64,000 nt of DNA from Adiantum capillus-veneris (taxonomy: Eukaryota; Streptophyta; Polypodiopsida; Polypodiales; Pteridaceae): the NCBI GenBank assembly GCA_014529385.2, contig CM043967.1, positions 8,398,501-8,462,500 on the forward strand, given 5' to 3'. Position numbers and translations under genes: made by a program. The notes beneath the pieces are model-generated. The model worked only from the letters and a program-made list of their open reading frames with translations. It was not told where the DNA came from and did not search any database. Of this stretch, positions 45,175 to 57,606 are shown piece by piece; position 1 is the stretch's first letter, and the number at the start of each line of letters is the position of its first letter.

Positions 45175-48100
45175 TTGCTCAGTTTGATGAATTTAAGATC
45201 AGTAAGATACATTTTTAGAGACCAAAAGGTGGCAGGTGATCAGGGTAGCTTAGTGTCCACCAAGGAGAGTGTAACCCAGGCAAGGCTAGATCCATTAGCA
45301 CCAATTATTGAGGAGGGTAGTGATACTGACACTTCATCCGATAAATCCTTCTTCATGATGGGTAGTCAACAGCCAGGAGGTTTCACCTATGGAGGACCAA
45401 TGCCAGGAGGAAGCACCTCCCTAAATCCTTTGAACGATTCCAAGTTCTCTACGATCTTCTTAGAAGGAACAAACTCGAGGGGAGTCCTAGTTTATTCTGA
45501 CTATCGAGGACGCAAGTATATTTGTATTGAAGAAAGGCCGGCTCAGAGACTGGAGATAATTCGAGTCTATGAAAAGGGGAACCACTATCTGCTAGTTAGT
45601 AACCCTGAGGATTACAGTAGATATGGAGATAACGTGGCGAAAGGGAAAATGGTTTCAGAAACTCAAGAACCGCCACCAAACATTGATCGACCTGGAGTGA
45701 TTTTTATGTATGATAAGAAAACAACCACGGTCTCAACCTACAATGAGAATGTGGTAATTTACAAGCATGAGAGCGAGGGAATAGTCTCTTACTTTAGTTG
45801 CAAGAACCCTACCCAAACGAGTTAAGCAAAGACAAGGTTCTTTACTTATTCTACTATGCAATTGCTATGGGGAAGGATATCGTTTTTGTTGGTAGGTACG
45901 GGCGAGAATACAAACATATTCTCCCAGAGGAGGTAGAAAAGGTAACAGTTCCAGGAGCATCAACATATGCCCCCGATGAAGTGCCAAGAGCCACCTACAC
46001 CCCTAGCAAGTCGACAAATCCCTTTTTAGAAGATTACGACGCGACCTCACATTCTACCGGCAGCAGACATTCAACAACCAAAACCAACCAGCAACTCAGC
46101 CATCATCGCAGGCATGGCTTCAACAGAGTGCCACATTAGAACAAGACAGAAACTGAGATGGTTATCAAGCCGCATGAGGGCTAAGGGATTTATAAGAACC
46201 ACCATTCTATTCAAGGTATCAAGGCAAGAGTAAAACAAAAACTCAAGGGTCAACAGAGCCTGGAAGACCACCCATAGAACGAGTTCGAAGAGATGAACCA
46301 TCTATTGCAAGAACTGTTAGAAATTATGGCTTAGGAGCACCACTGCGAGAGGAGCCCGCCTACTACAGAAGGCCAGAGGAGGTATATCGATTGGGACAAG
46401 GAGATCCAATGATGAGATTTGTAGACCATCGTAGAATTAGACCTTCTCAAGTGCAAAAATGGGTGAACAAGAAATACACAGGAAACAGAGATCTTAGAAA
46501 TCATGTAGCAGCCTTTGTGCGTGTAATTAGAGCTGAAGAGGTGTTAGACTTCCCAACCCAATTTGTAGGGTTTGGACTAACCCTAGAGGATGATGATGCT
46601 ACCTGGTTTGACTCTGTGGAGCGTAGAGACTTTGAGTCTATGGAGGAGGTGTTTGACGAGTTTATCGAGGAATTCTCACAAAGGGGGATGGCTCATAATA
46701 CAGTATCACAAATCCATAAATTCAAACAGAAAGACGGGGAATCTGTGTGAAAGGCAGCCCTACGACTAAAAAGATATGTTAAGTTCTGTTCTGTGGAAGA
46801 ATTGCCAACTCAATCTCCAAAAGGACTTACATATGAAGAGGAGCACGACGTTAAATGAGTTAACTAAGGAGGCTCTTTACCTTGTGGATAATTTTGCGGT
46901 CTACAAAGAGGATGAGTTCAAGGATCTTGATGATGATTCATCCTCACAACAAAGTGGAAGCAAGTCTTCTAAGACAACACCGAAAGGGGAAGTAGCTGTA
47001 AGCCAAGAGTAGCTTGTAGAGGAAGTTCTAAAAAAGATTAACTTGTACGCCAAACCCCAGGCTAAACAGCCCAAGTGGTGTGCTATTGAACAAAAATGGA
47101 CAAACCATGGGACGGAGGAATGTTATTATAACAAGGGGTATGTGAGAGAGAGACCTTATGCTCCCCAAGCTCAGGTAGCATCTCCTCAAATTCCACTGAT
47201 GCCTAGGTATCAAGCAGGCAACCTACAAGGACCTGTAGGTGTAGAAAGACCACAAACCAGTGTTGGGGCAACAACCACGCCTACCAGGATTACGACCAAT
47301 TGGCATAAGATGCACACCAACAGTAACCGAATCAGAAGAGAAGGCTTTGGTGCCTATGCATGCATTACGAAGATCCCAATGGATATGCTACAAATCCTGT
47401 CTATTATCCACCAGAAGAACCCTCAACGCCAGAACCATGGAGCATGATAGGAAGTACAGAACCACCCATGCAGCAGGAGACGGAAGATATAGCTTGGATG
47501 AACGAACATTGTTGTTCATAGCCAACAGAGGCATGGGCGGGCAGAGACATGCATACCAACAAAGAGGAGCTCAAGGAGCACCTCAACAGCCTAAGGGACC
47601 CTGCTACAAGTGTGGTGGAGACCATTGGCTAAGAGACAGTCCTCATGATGAAATCATTAGAGTCAACACATATTGCACGGAGTGTGGAGTTACTCATTTG
47701 ATTCCTGATTGCCCTAAGAACCTGAGGAAAGGAGCAAAAACTACCTTGAACATACTGGAAGCAGTGCCTTCTAGTGGAGGGTCAGAAAACGAGACAATTA
47801 TACCTATTCAAGCAGTAACACGAGCCCAAGATCAAAGAATGACGAACAAACCCATAATTGAAGAGCCAAAAACCGATGCCCAAAGTTCAGAAACAAAAAA
47901 TCAGAGAAGCACTTGGAAAGCTAGAAAGGCGCGTATGAAAACCAGGAGAGAACGAGAGAAAACGGCTCTATCCAAGGAGTTAAAACACACAAAGGATAGA
48001 TTAGAGCGGTTAGAGGATCTAGCTAGCCTAGGCTCACACATTGTGGCAACCATAGCACCCAAGGAAATAACAAAACCCAAAAGTGCAGGATCAGGAGAAT

Positions 48101-48960
48101 CAGTGTTGGAAGAAAAGTTAAATGAGCAATTAGATGCACTTCTAAAAGCTTATGAAGCCAGACTCAAAAAGAACCAAACCCAAGAGCAAAGATGGATGAC
48201 TTATCCATATGCTGAAATAAAAAAACAGAGGTTGGAAATGTGTTGAAAGATGATTGAAACAACTCAATCCTTGATAGAAAACCCGCTTGGTAAACCTGCA
48301 AGTTGGCATGAAGTACCAGCTCCAACCCCTATCAAACCAACTTTAGAGGAACAAGTAGAAACAAAGGAGAGACTCATGAATGCCTCTAAGTCTAGGGGGG
48401 AGCCTATCATAGTGCCAAATACAACGGATGAGACAAGTTCCAGCCTAAAACATTGGTAGAAATGGGTAAGGATTGTAACGGTCTAGATGACCTGTGGAAG
48501 CAAATCCGTGATGCCAACGAAACTAACAGGGTGAGTTACCACATGAACAGCACGAGAAAAGAGAAAAATGAGATCTTACCTCCTATTGAAGAATTTGAGG
48601 CAAGATCATAAATGAACTTTGATATACATTCACAAGGGGAGACCAGGGATCAATTAGTTTGGGGCACAGCCAACCACAATCGTTGAAAACTCTACCCTCT
48701 TACCTAGGAGAGTATGAAGCCAAAGTCTGAGGTGAGAGCAATCCCATCTCAAAGACTTTCTTCTAACAGAGTGATGGATTCACAAGGGTTGATTGAGTTA
48801 TTCTCCACTCCTGTGGCATGCACAATCACATTAGCTGAACTCCTGAGGTTACGACCAAATATGTGGACCACACTAGACAAATGCTTAGAAAAATTTGGAG
48901 TGAAAGACCCCACCTTGAAGCTTTAGGAAGGAATCAGAGAAATGGGCAGGCCTCAACTAA
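45175..48960 (+). pseudogene. Element 2 gag and linker
   Basis: The start corresponds to 16971 in element 1. The Retrotrans_gag core is clearer here: LRNHVAAFVRVIRAEEV, ATWFDSVERRDFESMEEVFDEF and HNTVSQIHKFKQK at 46480-46740. Two knuckles at about 47602-47712 read CYKCGGDHWLRDS (last Cys lost) and CTECGVTHLIPDC, with three rather than four residues between Cys2 and His. A Lys/Glu-rich, probably coiled segment follows. At least six stops or frameshifts are visible, mostly at places different from element 1. Confidence 0.87.
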
Positions 48961-49853
48961 AAACTAGGCCAGTACCTTTAAACAAGGTTGGAGAATATTG
49001 TGAGGGAGAAGATGGAAACACCACTACACCAGTAGAATTCCAAGGAGTAGTTTCCAAAGCTATTCTTGACAGTGGAGCAGGAGTTACTATCGCCACCAAG
49101 TAAATCTGGAAAAAATGGGGAAAACCGGCTTTGAGAGCTACCAAAATGAAATTGCAATTGGCAGATGGGTTTATGGAAAAGCCTCTAGGACTCTTAGAAA
49201 AAGTAATTGTCACTTCATGCGGAATCGAGTATGAGCATGCATTTGCAATAGTCGATTTCGACAAAAAGAACAATTACGAGATCATCTTGGGAAGACCATT
49301 CATGAGACAATTAAATATGGTCCAGGATTGGGGTTACAACCACATCTACCTCATACATGGCGAGACTACAACCAAAATTCACTTGAAAGACCATAGTTAC
49401 AAAGATGTACACCAGACACCAATGGAAGAGTTTGATTCAGCTACATTAGCAGGGTCGGAACTCCCAGCATGGTTAGGGCAACAAAAAGAGCTATGGATGT
49501 GCAGAGCTTCACATTGTGGGAGCTTAAAAAGAGAGGAATGCGTCTTAGAAAGAGCAATTGAGGACAAGGAATATATTCCGGAACCTTTTTCTGAAGATGC
49601 CTTAGAACCTCTGGAATGGGAACACATACTAGCAACATTGGATGTCTGTACCATTACAAACACCCCAATGGCAAAATTTTACGATAAGGATGGCTATGAT
49701 GTGCTACCCTACTACATGGTAAGCATTATACGAGAAGGAGATGAGATTGTAGAACCACCAGAACAAGAAGAGTTTTATAACTCCTCTGAGCATCTGGAGG
49801 TAAATAACGATGCAGATAACGAATGTTCAGACAGCTCAAACGAGCGTGGGTAG
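48961..49853 (+). pseudogene. Element 2 retropepsin (PR1) with extension
   Basis: The catalytic AILDSGAGVTIATK has its Asp at 49068-49070, followed by a stop (TAA near 49102) where element 1 has Glu. The rest is open: MKLQLADGFMEKPLGLLEKV, NNYEIILGRPFMRQL and the Cys-containing extension ELWMCRASHCGSLKREEC, ending in an acidic tail (CSDSSNERG). It is the polyprotein protease of the family. Confidence 0.9.
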
Positions 49854-50389
49854 AAAATAGAGAATATCAAGTTTCATGATTTTGCCAATCAGTACCCTAG
49901 ACGCCAGGAACGCTATAGGAGAAAATGAGAAAAAAATAAAGCGAGAGAGAACTTGATGCCCAGGATCAAAGATAAAACTCACTATCTAATGCTTGTCAAA
50001 GCAGAGGTTTGTGTAAAAGATCAAATATCAGGAAGATTCTTGAGAGTGCGAAGGAAAGGAATGCAAGAGGAAATAAAACAAGTACGGAAAGCTAAAACAG
50101 AAACAAAATCACAAAAAACACAAAAATCAAAATAGGAAAAAACAAAAGACCCAGAGTGGACCAAACTGGAGCGTAAAAAGAAATACCAAGAACTGAAACA
50201 GTCATTACGAGAGGTATGGACTACTGAGGGAGAAAGGGATGGTAAGGAGGAGTCAGAAAAAGGAACCATGAATGTACCATCACACTATCGGAAATTCACC
50301 ATCCAGAACAGAAAAATCATAATGACACCATCAGTCAGGGAAAGAATAAACTAGGAATCTTACGATGGGCTAGAAAATGCAAAACGGAT

Positions 50390-51295
50390 AGATCTCGTTG
50401 AACCAAGTGAAAAGCTTATAGCAACTGACTTAGAGCCTGAAGAAGAAGAACGGCTAACAAAACTTCTCAAGAAGTATAAAGATGTGTTTGCATGGTCCTA
50501 CAAAGACCTCAAAGGAGTTGATCCATCGATATGCCAACATACAATTCCTTTGAAATCAGATGCCAAACCTAGCAAACAGCGTCCTTATACATATAATGAC
50601 ACATTTGCTAAACGAATCAAAGAGGATATTGATAAGCTGATGGATGTTGAATTCATCTATGAAATCGAGTATACAGATTGGGTGTCACCCATTGTGGTTG
50701 TCCCCAAAAAGAACGGAAAGTTGCGAGTGTGTGTGAACCTCAAAAACGTAAATGCAGCCACCATAAGGGACAATTATCCCTTGCCGATCACAGAACATGT
50801 ACTTGAGAGGGTGGCCGGGAAACGGACTTATTCCTTTCTAGATGGGTTTTTAGGGTATAACCAGCTGGCAATTGCAATAGAGGATCAACACAAAACAGTG
50901 TTTTCCACAGAATGGGGAATATATGTATATAGAGTTATGCCTTTTGGCTTAACTAATGCCCCAGCTACCTTTCACAGGTTAATGACACATGCGTTCAAAG
51001 AATACCTGAGAATATTCTTAGAAATATACATGGATGATCTTTGTCTACACTCTCTTCTACATGAGGAACATATAGACCATTTACAAAAGGTATTCGAGAA
51101 GTGCAGAACATATTGATCTGTCTTAACCCAAAAAAGTGCATTTTTATGGTTAGGCAAGGCCGCATCTTAGGAAATACTGTCTCAAGGAATGGCGTAACCT
51201 CTGACCTAGACAAAATCAAAGTCATAGTAGACCTGCCCAGGCCTACTAACGCGAAAAAATTGCAATCCTTCATGGGACACTACAGATATTATTGA
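50390..51295 (+). pseudogene. Element 2 reverse transcriptase
   Basis: The N-terminus has EEERLTKLLKKYKDVFAWSYKDLKGVDP, then WVSPIVVVPKKNGKLRVCVNLKNVNAAT, YSFLDGFLGYNQLAI, MPFGLTNAPATF and the catalytic YMDD at 51027-51038. One frameshift near 51110 leads to the thumb (LNPKKCIFMV, GRILGNTVSRNG). The usual catalytic Asp of the FLD motif is present. It is the most complete RT of the window; it is lost from element 1. Confidence 0.93.
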
Positions 51296-51860
51296 AGATT
51301 CATATATATGTATGCAGTCATTGCACAACCTCTGTATCGTTTTGATTGGACTGAGGAGTGTGAAACTTCATTCCAAAAACTGAAGGAAAACCTTGTATCA
51401 GCACCGGTACTTAAGGCACCAGATTGGGAAAAGATATTCCATGTTCACATTGATGCATCTGCATCTACATATTCAATCGGGAGTATTCTAGCTCAACTTG
51501 GAGACGGAACAATGGATTTTCCAGTTTGTTATGCAAGCCGATAGTTAAATAGCGCAGAAAAGAACTACATAACCACCGAAAGAGAGGGGTTAGGAATGAT
51601 TTATGTTGTAAAGAAATTTCGGCATTATTTGCTCGCAAACAAATTTGTGTTCTTCACAGATCATCAAGCTCTTTTGTATCTGGTAAATAAACCATGCAAT
51701 ACTGGGAGAATTGTATGCTGGTTTATTATATTGCTAGAGTTTGATTTCACGGTGCTGGTCAAAAAGAGTACAACTCATCTACGAGCGGATCATCTATCAA
51801 GACTGCATAACGCAGAAGCTCCTGAAGTAGATGATGACATACCAGATGCTTATCTTTTCA
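51296..51860 (+). pseudogene. Element 2 RNase H
   Basis: After a stop at 51293 the sequence gives DWTEECETSFQKLKE, FHVHIDASASTYSIGSILAQ with the first catalytic Asp, YITTEREGLGMIYVVKKFRHYL with Glu, and FFTDHQALLYLV with the next Asp. LRADHLSRL ends the domain. One further stop occurs at 51542. I see only one RNase H; a second, archaeal-type domain as known in Tat elements is not evident. Confidence 0.9.
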
Positions 51861-53494
51861 ATATTGAAATGATACCCAAATGGTCTCAAGAAATTGTTAG
51901 CATTCTTTCCTTTGGAGGTAGATTTGATGACAAGGAAGACAGAACCAAACAGCAAACAATTCGACAAACAAAAAACTTCCAGTTGATTGCAGGGCGGCTG
52001 TATCATCTAGGATCGGACCAAATTCTAAGATTATGTATAAATCCGAAAGAATTCGAGTGTTATCTTGAAGAAGCACATGTCCAAGATTGTGCATTTCATT
52101 GTTCAACAATAAAAACACACCAGAGACTGAAACAATTGGGGGTTTATTGGCCCACTATGTATGCTGACACACATGCTTATGTTAACAATTGTACTATATG
52201 TAGTGCCAAACAACCAGTGGATCACGCGACATTGTTTCAGATAAACATTGCACTTGCATGGAGTCAATATATCATTGATTTCTTAACCACAAGGACGTTT
52301 CCTAAAAACATAACAAGAGCACGAAAAAGGGTTATAGAGCTGGAGGCTCTGGGAACCAACTCTATAAGCCAGGAAAGGACAATCAACTTAGAATCTGTGC
52401 AAGTGAAAGTGAATACCTGCTGATTCTAAAACACGCACATGGAGGAATAAGTGGAGGCCATTTTTCAGGTGATAAGACGGCAAAAATTATCTTAACCGTA
52501 GGAATATGGTGGCCTACATTGCATATGGATGTTGAAGAGTTTGTAAATCGTTGTGACGATTGTCAATGCACCAAGGTGCCAATAAAGAGAGATGAGATGC
52601 CACTACGGCCAATGATAGGAGCAAGGGCATTTGCAAAATGGGGCATTGATTTTGTGGGACCTATTTCACCCCTTGCATATCTCACCCATACCCAATATAT
52701 CATTGTGGCTACGGACTATCTCACAAAATGGGTGGAACCCAAGGCAACACAAAAAGCAGATGCACGAACCACTACACATTTTTGTATGAGAATGTCTTTG
52801 TACGATACGGATTACCAATAGAAATGTTCAGTGATCGAGGGACACATTTTTTCTTAATGAAGTCATTGAATATCTGCTAGAGGAATTCATGGTCATACAT
52901 AGAAAATCTGCTCCATATCATCCACAGGCTAATAGATAAGCTGAGGCCACAAATGAAACACTATGCACGGTTCTCACTAAAATTGTATCAGAGTCAAGAA
53001 TAGACTGGGATCAGCAATTACACTCAACACTATGGGCATACAGGGTAGCTTACAAAACATCAATAGGAACAACACCGTACAACATGGTGTTTGGTCTAAA
53101 TGCTATATTACCCATAGAGTTTTTAATTCCAACTCTACGAGTAGCAAAACGCTTAGAATGGACAGGGCATGAGCTCTCTTCAAGAATAGATGATCTTGAA
53201 AAGCTAGATGAACTTCGCTTATGAGCTGTAGCTTCGATCTATGCTAAAAAGAGAAGGCAAAAAGAGTTTTTTGACAAGCATGTGCGTACGAAAGAGTTCA
53301 AAACAGGTGATTATGTAATTGTTTATACCTTGAAACAACATGCCAAGAAACTTAAGAAGCGAGGGATGGGACCCTTTGTGATTAGTGACCTATCACAAAG
53401 TGGAGCTGTCAAGCTTGCTACATTAGCAGCAGAAGAAATGCCAAATTGGATTAGTGGGTGTCGATTAAAGAAATATCATTTACCACTACCATAG
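51861..53494 (+). pseudogene. Element 2 integrase with duplicated HHCC module
   Basis: A first HHCC module (EEAHVQDCAFHCSTIKTH, GVYWPTMY, NNCTICSAKQ) lies at 52067-52211 with a short piece resembling the start of a core (WSQYIIDFL). A second, better one (KHAHGGISGGHFSGDKTA, GIWWPTLHMDVEEF, RCDDCQCTK) follows at about 52422-52575 and leads into the real core: WGIDFVGPI (Asp at 52648), MFSDRGTHFF (Asp at 52832), Glu at 52943 after an in-frame TAA. The C-terminus GDYVIVYTLKQHAKKLKKRGMGPF ends at TAG 53492. Several frame breaks. Confidence 0.88.
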
Positions 53495-53497
53495 GAT

Positions 53498-54794
53498 ATG
53501 CTTCAACAAATCCATCAAGAAAAACAATGGATGAAGAAGAAAGAGAGGGTACAAGAAGAAGCCCAAGCAGAAGCAAAAGAACGCATTGCAAAAAGACGGC
53601 TTCTACGACAAAGACAACAATGTGGATCACTGTTGCGAATCAGTGCCATTCGACTAACGAATTTTGATGAAGACACAGTGGAGCCAATAATTGCAGTCAA
53701 AGTGGGTAGCAATCAAGTTGAATCGACGGCATTGCCTAATTCTGGAGCTCAAGCAAATTTGATCTCTTACCGATTATACAAACAGCTCAAGCCCATAGGT
53801 CAACTACATCCTACTCCACAAGTGCTGACAAGTAGTACATCACATTCGCTGAAGACATTGGGCTGGACTATAATGCATGTACAAATACATCAATATATTT
53901 ACCCACACAAGTTTTATGTGGTTGAGGATGAGAGCACACAACACCCCATGTTGTTGGGACAACCTTGGCAAAAAGAGTATAATGTGCAGATAGATTGGAG
54001 TGCGGATGCGGTCCAAATTCAGTATGCACAAGAACAACAGGTGATATCCTTTGCTCAGCGACCCCAGAAGAATCAGCTGCCAGCAATGCAATCACTGGAC
54101 AAAGTGCCAAAAGGAAGGGTGCCACTAAAGAACAACATGATACCCAAGGCTAACAAACAGGGAACTGCCAACCATGCTCACTACAAGCATACAAAGTCAC
54201 CCACCACAATGAAAAGATCAAGGTTACCAACACGCGACAAACAAGTATGGGTGCGGAAGGATAGAGGTGACATGGCAGACAAACAACAATACAACAGAAG
54301 AAGTCAACAGAAGCAGATAGTTCAACCAAAAACCAAGGGAATAAAATAGATATGGATCCCAAAGAGACTACTCAATAACAACATAAATGCGACTCACATT
54401 TGGATCCCGAAACCAACACAAAAGGAACTCCCTTCAGTACAAGCAACAACGGAAGGCAGGGACACACAACATATGAAACCGGCAAACCGATCCAGTGTGG
54501 GTGCCAATCGGCAACAAAACAATGACAACCGCGGAAGTAGCAGTAAACCTACAAAAATCAGCAAGGCAAAGCTACAAATGGAAAGCAAAAGAGACAAAGT
54601 CAATGGCCAATTCAGCCAAGACAATTCTCTCCAAGGAGACAACCATAGCCATATCGACAATAGCGGCAAAGCAAATGACTTTTGCAAGAAAAACGATCAA
54701 ACAAAGAGTGGAAGAGTTACAACTTTTGCTTGCAAAGAAAATATGCCGACCAAATCAAGAACAAACAGGAAACCTCGACAGCAAATGCCAATAA
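53498..54794 (+). pseudogene. Post-integrase ORF with second retropepsin-like domain (PR2)
   Basis: It starts three bases after the pol stop (TAG GAT ATG) and in the same frame. A basic, Gln/Arg-rich start is followed by EPIIAVKVGSNQVESTALPNSGAQANLISYRL and later HPMLLGQPWQKEYNVQIDW, the N- and C-terminal signatures of a retropepsin fold. The catalytic Asp codon is AAT (Asn) at 53738-53740. A basic tail with VWVRKD, IWIPKR, IWIPKP and VWVP motifs follows past a stop at 54347. A second protease after integrase is unusual; whether it was ever active is unknown. Confidence 0.75.
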
Positions 54795-54960
54795 GCATAT
54801 TGCTTATACCTTCCTCTTGCACAACATTAATTTTTCCATGCATTGACAGAGTATGCATACTATAGGGCCACATTACACGGCCAAGCATTAGCAAAAAAAA
54901 AATCAACCCATGCATGACACATACTCGAGGCAATACCTTGTCGTCCGGGAGGACTCTGTC

Positions 54961-54975
54961 TAGGAGGGGGGGAGG
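54961..54975 (+). promoter_or_regulatory. Internal polypurine tract of element 2
   Basis: TAGGAGGGGGGGAGG, preceded by TGTCGTCCGGGAGGACT. It is nearly identical to the terminal PPT of element 1. Confidence 0.55.
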
Positions 54976-56565
54976 CATGCGGACCCAATGGCGGAAAAAG
55001 CAAAAAAAGGCATGTTTTTCAACTATTTTTAAGAGTTGTTGTTTGATTGTGAAATTTTCTGGACAAACCCAAGTACATATGCCTTTATACAACATGAATC
55101 TATAAGTATATGGGGCCAAATGCCGAATCAAGCCCCTAGGTGTGTATATATAAGTAAAAATAGCCATTTTTCGGGCAAAATATTGGTAAAACGGAGAAAT
55201 CCGGCCATAAAAATTGCATGTGAGTGTATATAGTATTTTGAGGTGATGTTTTTGATTTATTATGATTTTTGGAGATTTTCTGGGTTTGATTTACTATTTT
55301 CCTTTTAATTTTACTAATTTTTGGCAGAAAAACTTCAAAAATACAAAAAGGAGGTGAAAAATGGTCGTAATGAAAAAAAAAGTATGGGGATGATCACTGA
55401 CTATAGGACAACATATGGTACAGTGGGGGTGCAATTATGTGAATGAAGCGGAAAGCGTGTTTTTGCCAGATTTTGACCGAAATGTCAAATTTCTCGAAAA
55501 CTGGGCAAATGGAGTCCAAATCAAGAAATTTTTGAGCCTAAACCGCATCTCACAAGAAGTTGGGAGCACATGTCAAATTTCATGAAAAGTGGTTCGGGGA
55601 CCCCCATTATAAGAAATTCTCACTTCATTTTAAGCTCATTTCCACTATTGACTTTTGAGAGAGAGCTTCTGCCACCTAGAGCGAACGGAACTTCCAGCAG
55701 CTTCTACGACACACATGACTATTCGAAAGGCTCCAGACATGAGAGGTAGGCTCACCACCTTGAGCTTTTCGCGCATGTTTGTCGTTTTGTCGCGAAAAAC
55801 TAGCGTAGGGTTCACACAGAAAGCGGGCAGTAGAGACCTACAAGTAGAAGTGGCCACCTAACGGCTAACCCAAAAGCAATGAGACTTCATTGGCAGCTTA
55901 CCCTAGCATAGGAGACCAGTCTTGGATGCCCAAAGGCAGTAGAAAACCATCGGGGAAAACCCTAATTCCTAGAGCCCCGCAAGAGGCCACCAAATAGGGA
56001 ATCGGCGGAAAGGCGCCCAAATGCTACCAAAATTCATGGGTAGGAGCATCTCGACATGCTCTACAAGTCTATGTAGCCCACATGACCAAAAGGTGACCTG
56101 AAGTGGCACTAAACTTCAGAAACGGCATCAGACACACAAAGCGTCAAATAGCTCTCGCGGCCAAATCGCATGTCCGTTTCCCACCAAACTTCACGAGCGG
56201 CTTTCCTAGACCATCAACAACCAAGTTCTATGGTGGTAGACCACCACAAGTCATCAGAGACATGTAAACGCAACCACGGGTGCTTCTAGAGCGACAAATT
56301 GCCAAACAGAGCTCCGATGAAGCCAAAGTCGACAAAAACCATACGGCAAGGGTCCCCAAGGGACCGGGAAGCTATGGAGACCAACATCAAGAAATTTCAT
56401 TACTGAAAAGCACTTCAAAAGTCAGAAAACGGCTCGGAGGCTCTGAAATCCACACAGGGAGTTACTTTCTATCTATTTGACTTTTTTGTTGAAATAGGGC
56501 TTAAAAGGGATTCAGGGGGACTAAGGGCAGGCACCAATAGTAGCCTCCACAAAAATTTCATCAAG
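54976..56565 (+). other. Intermodule region of element 2
   Basis: Collinear with 25643-27241 of element 1; no gene or repeat structure recognised. Confidence 0.6.
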
Positions 56566-57442
56566 AGACATCCTACGCGTAGGATGTCTCAAGGCCATTT
56601 ATGGGCACCAACCCCAACACCTCTCATCACACAAAGTTTCTGAATAGCCTTTACATGCTAGCCACCAAGTTTCATCACATATGGACAAAAATTGACCTCA
56701 TATGCATGAAAAAACGCAACGTCAAGGCATAGAGGCAATAATGAGCCATAGACCTACCAAAACTTGTCCAAATCACATGAAACTTGCACAATACATTCAT
56801 GGGCACATTGCCAAGCTATCTGTGTGGTCACATGTAAAAAATGATGAAATAGACATCCTATGCGTAGGATGTCTAAATGATATTTTTGGCCTACAGATGG
56901 TGTTTTTTAATTCTAGATCTCTTCATATCAACTTCAAGAGCTCATATATCAAGTTTCAAGCCATTCCCATCACTTTTGGCCCCCAACACCTCCAAGATAC
57001 ACTTTTTGAGCCCAAAAACACTACACATGGTTTTACAAACACCAAATCTTGTCCAAATCAAAATCCAAGAGCATGACCATGTTCCACATGCCAAAAGCTA
57101 CCCACATAACAAATATTAAGCAGTTTTGATAAAAAAGACATCCTACGCGTAGGATGTCTCCAGCATGATTTTGATTTACTGTGAAAAAACTGACTTCATA
57201 GGAGCAGTTGTCATGGTGCAAGAAGCTCATATACAAAATTTCAACCCATTTGAATATCATTTGCCACCTGTTGTGGAATCCTACCAATTTGTGAGCCTAA
57301 AGCCTGAATTTGCCCAAAAATGCACTTTTTGATGCCCAAACCCAATTCCCATCATATAGCCATGTTGCATAGGCCAAGGACCACCAGCATGTCAAGTTTC
57401 ACCAAAAGCTGATAAAAAAAACATCTTACGCGTAGGATGTCT
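56566..57442 (+). promoter_or_regulatory. Palindrome block 2 of element 2 (four sites)
   Basis: Sites at 56566-56589 (perfect), 56851-56874 (one change), 57136-57159 (perfect) and 57419-57442 (three changes, all in the left arm). Spacing is 283-285 bp, as in element 1. The ORF3 ATG is at 57607, 165 bp after the last site. Confidence 0.88.
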
Positions 57443-57606
57443 AATGATAAATTTTGTCCAGAAGGATACTGTGAGCACATGTAGGGTTTCCCAAGTTCCT
57501 TTTAAGTTTCATTTTCAATTTTCAAGTCATTTGGATAGTTAAAACTCAGTTTCTCAGCTAATATGGAAAAAACGCTAACTTCAGACTACTGAGTGCAACA
57601 GGATCT

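Noticed and set aside
51296-51860. A second, archaeal-type RNase H as in Tat elements
   Set aside because: Only one RNase H signature set is visible before the HHCC modules; the extra sequence is the duplicated HHCC region.
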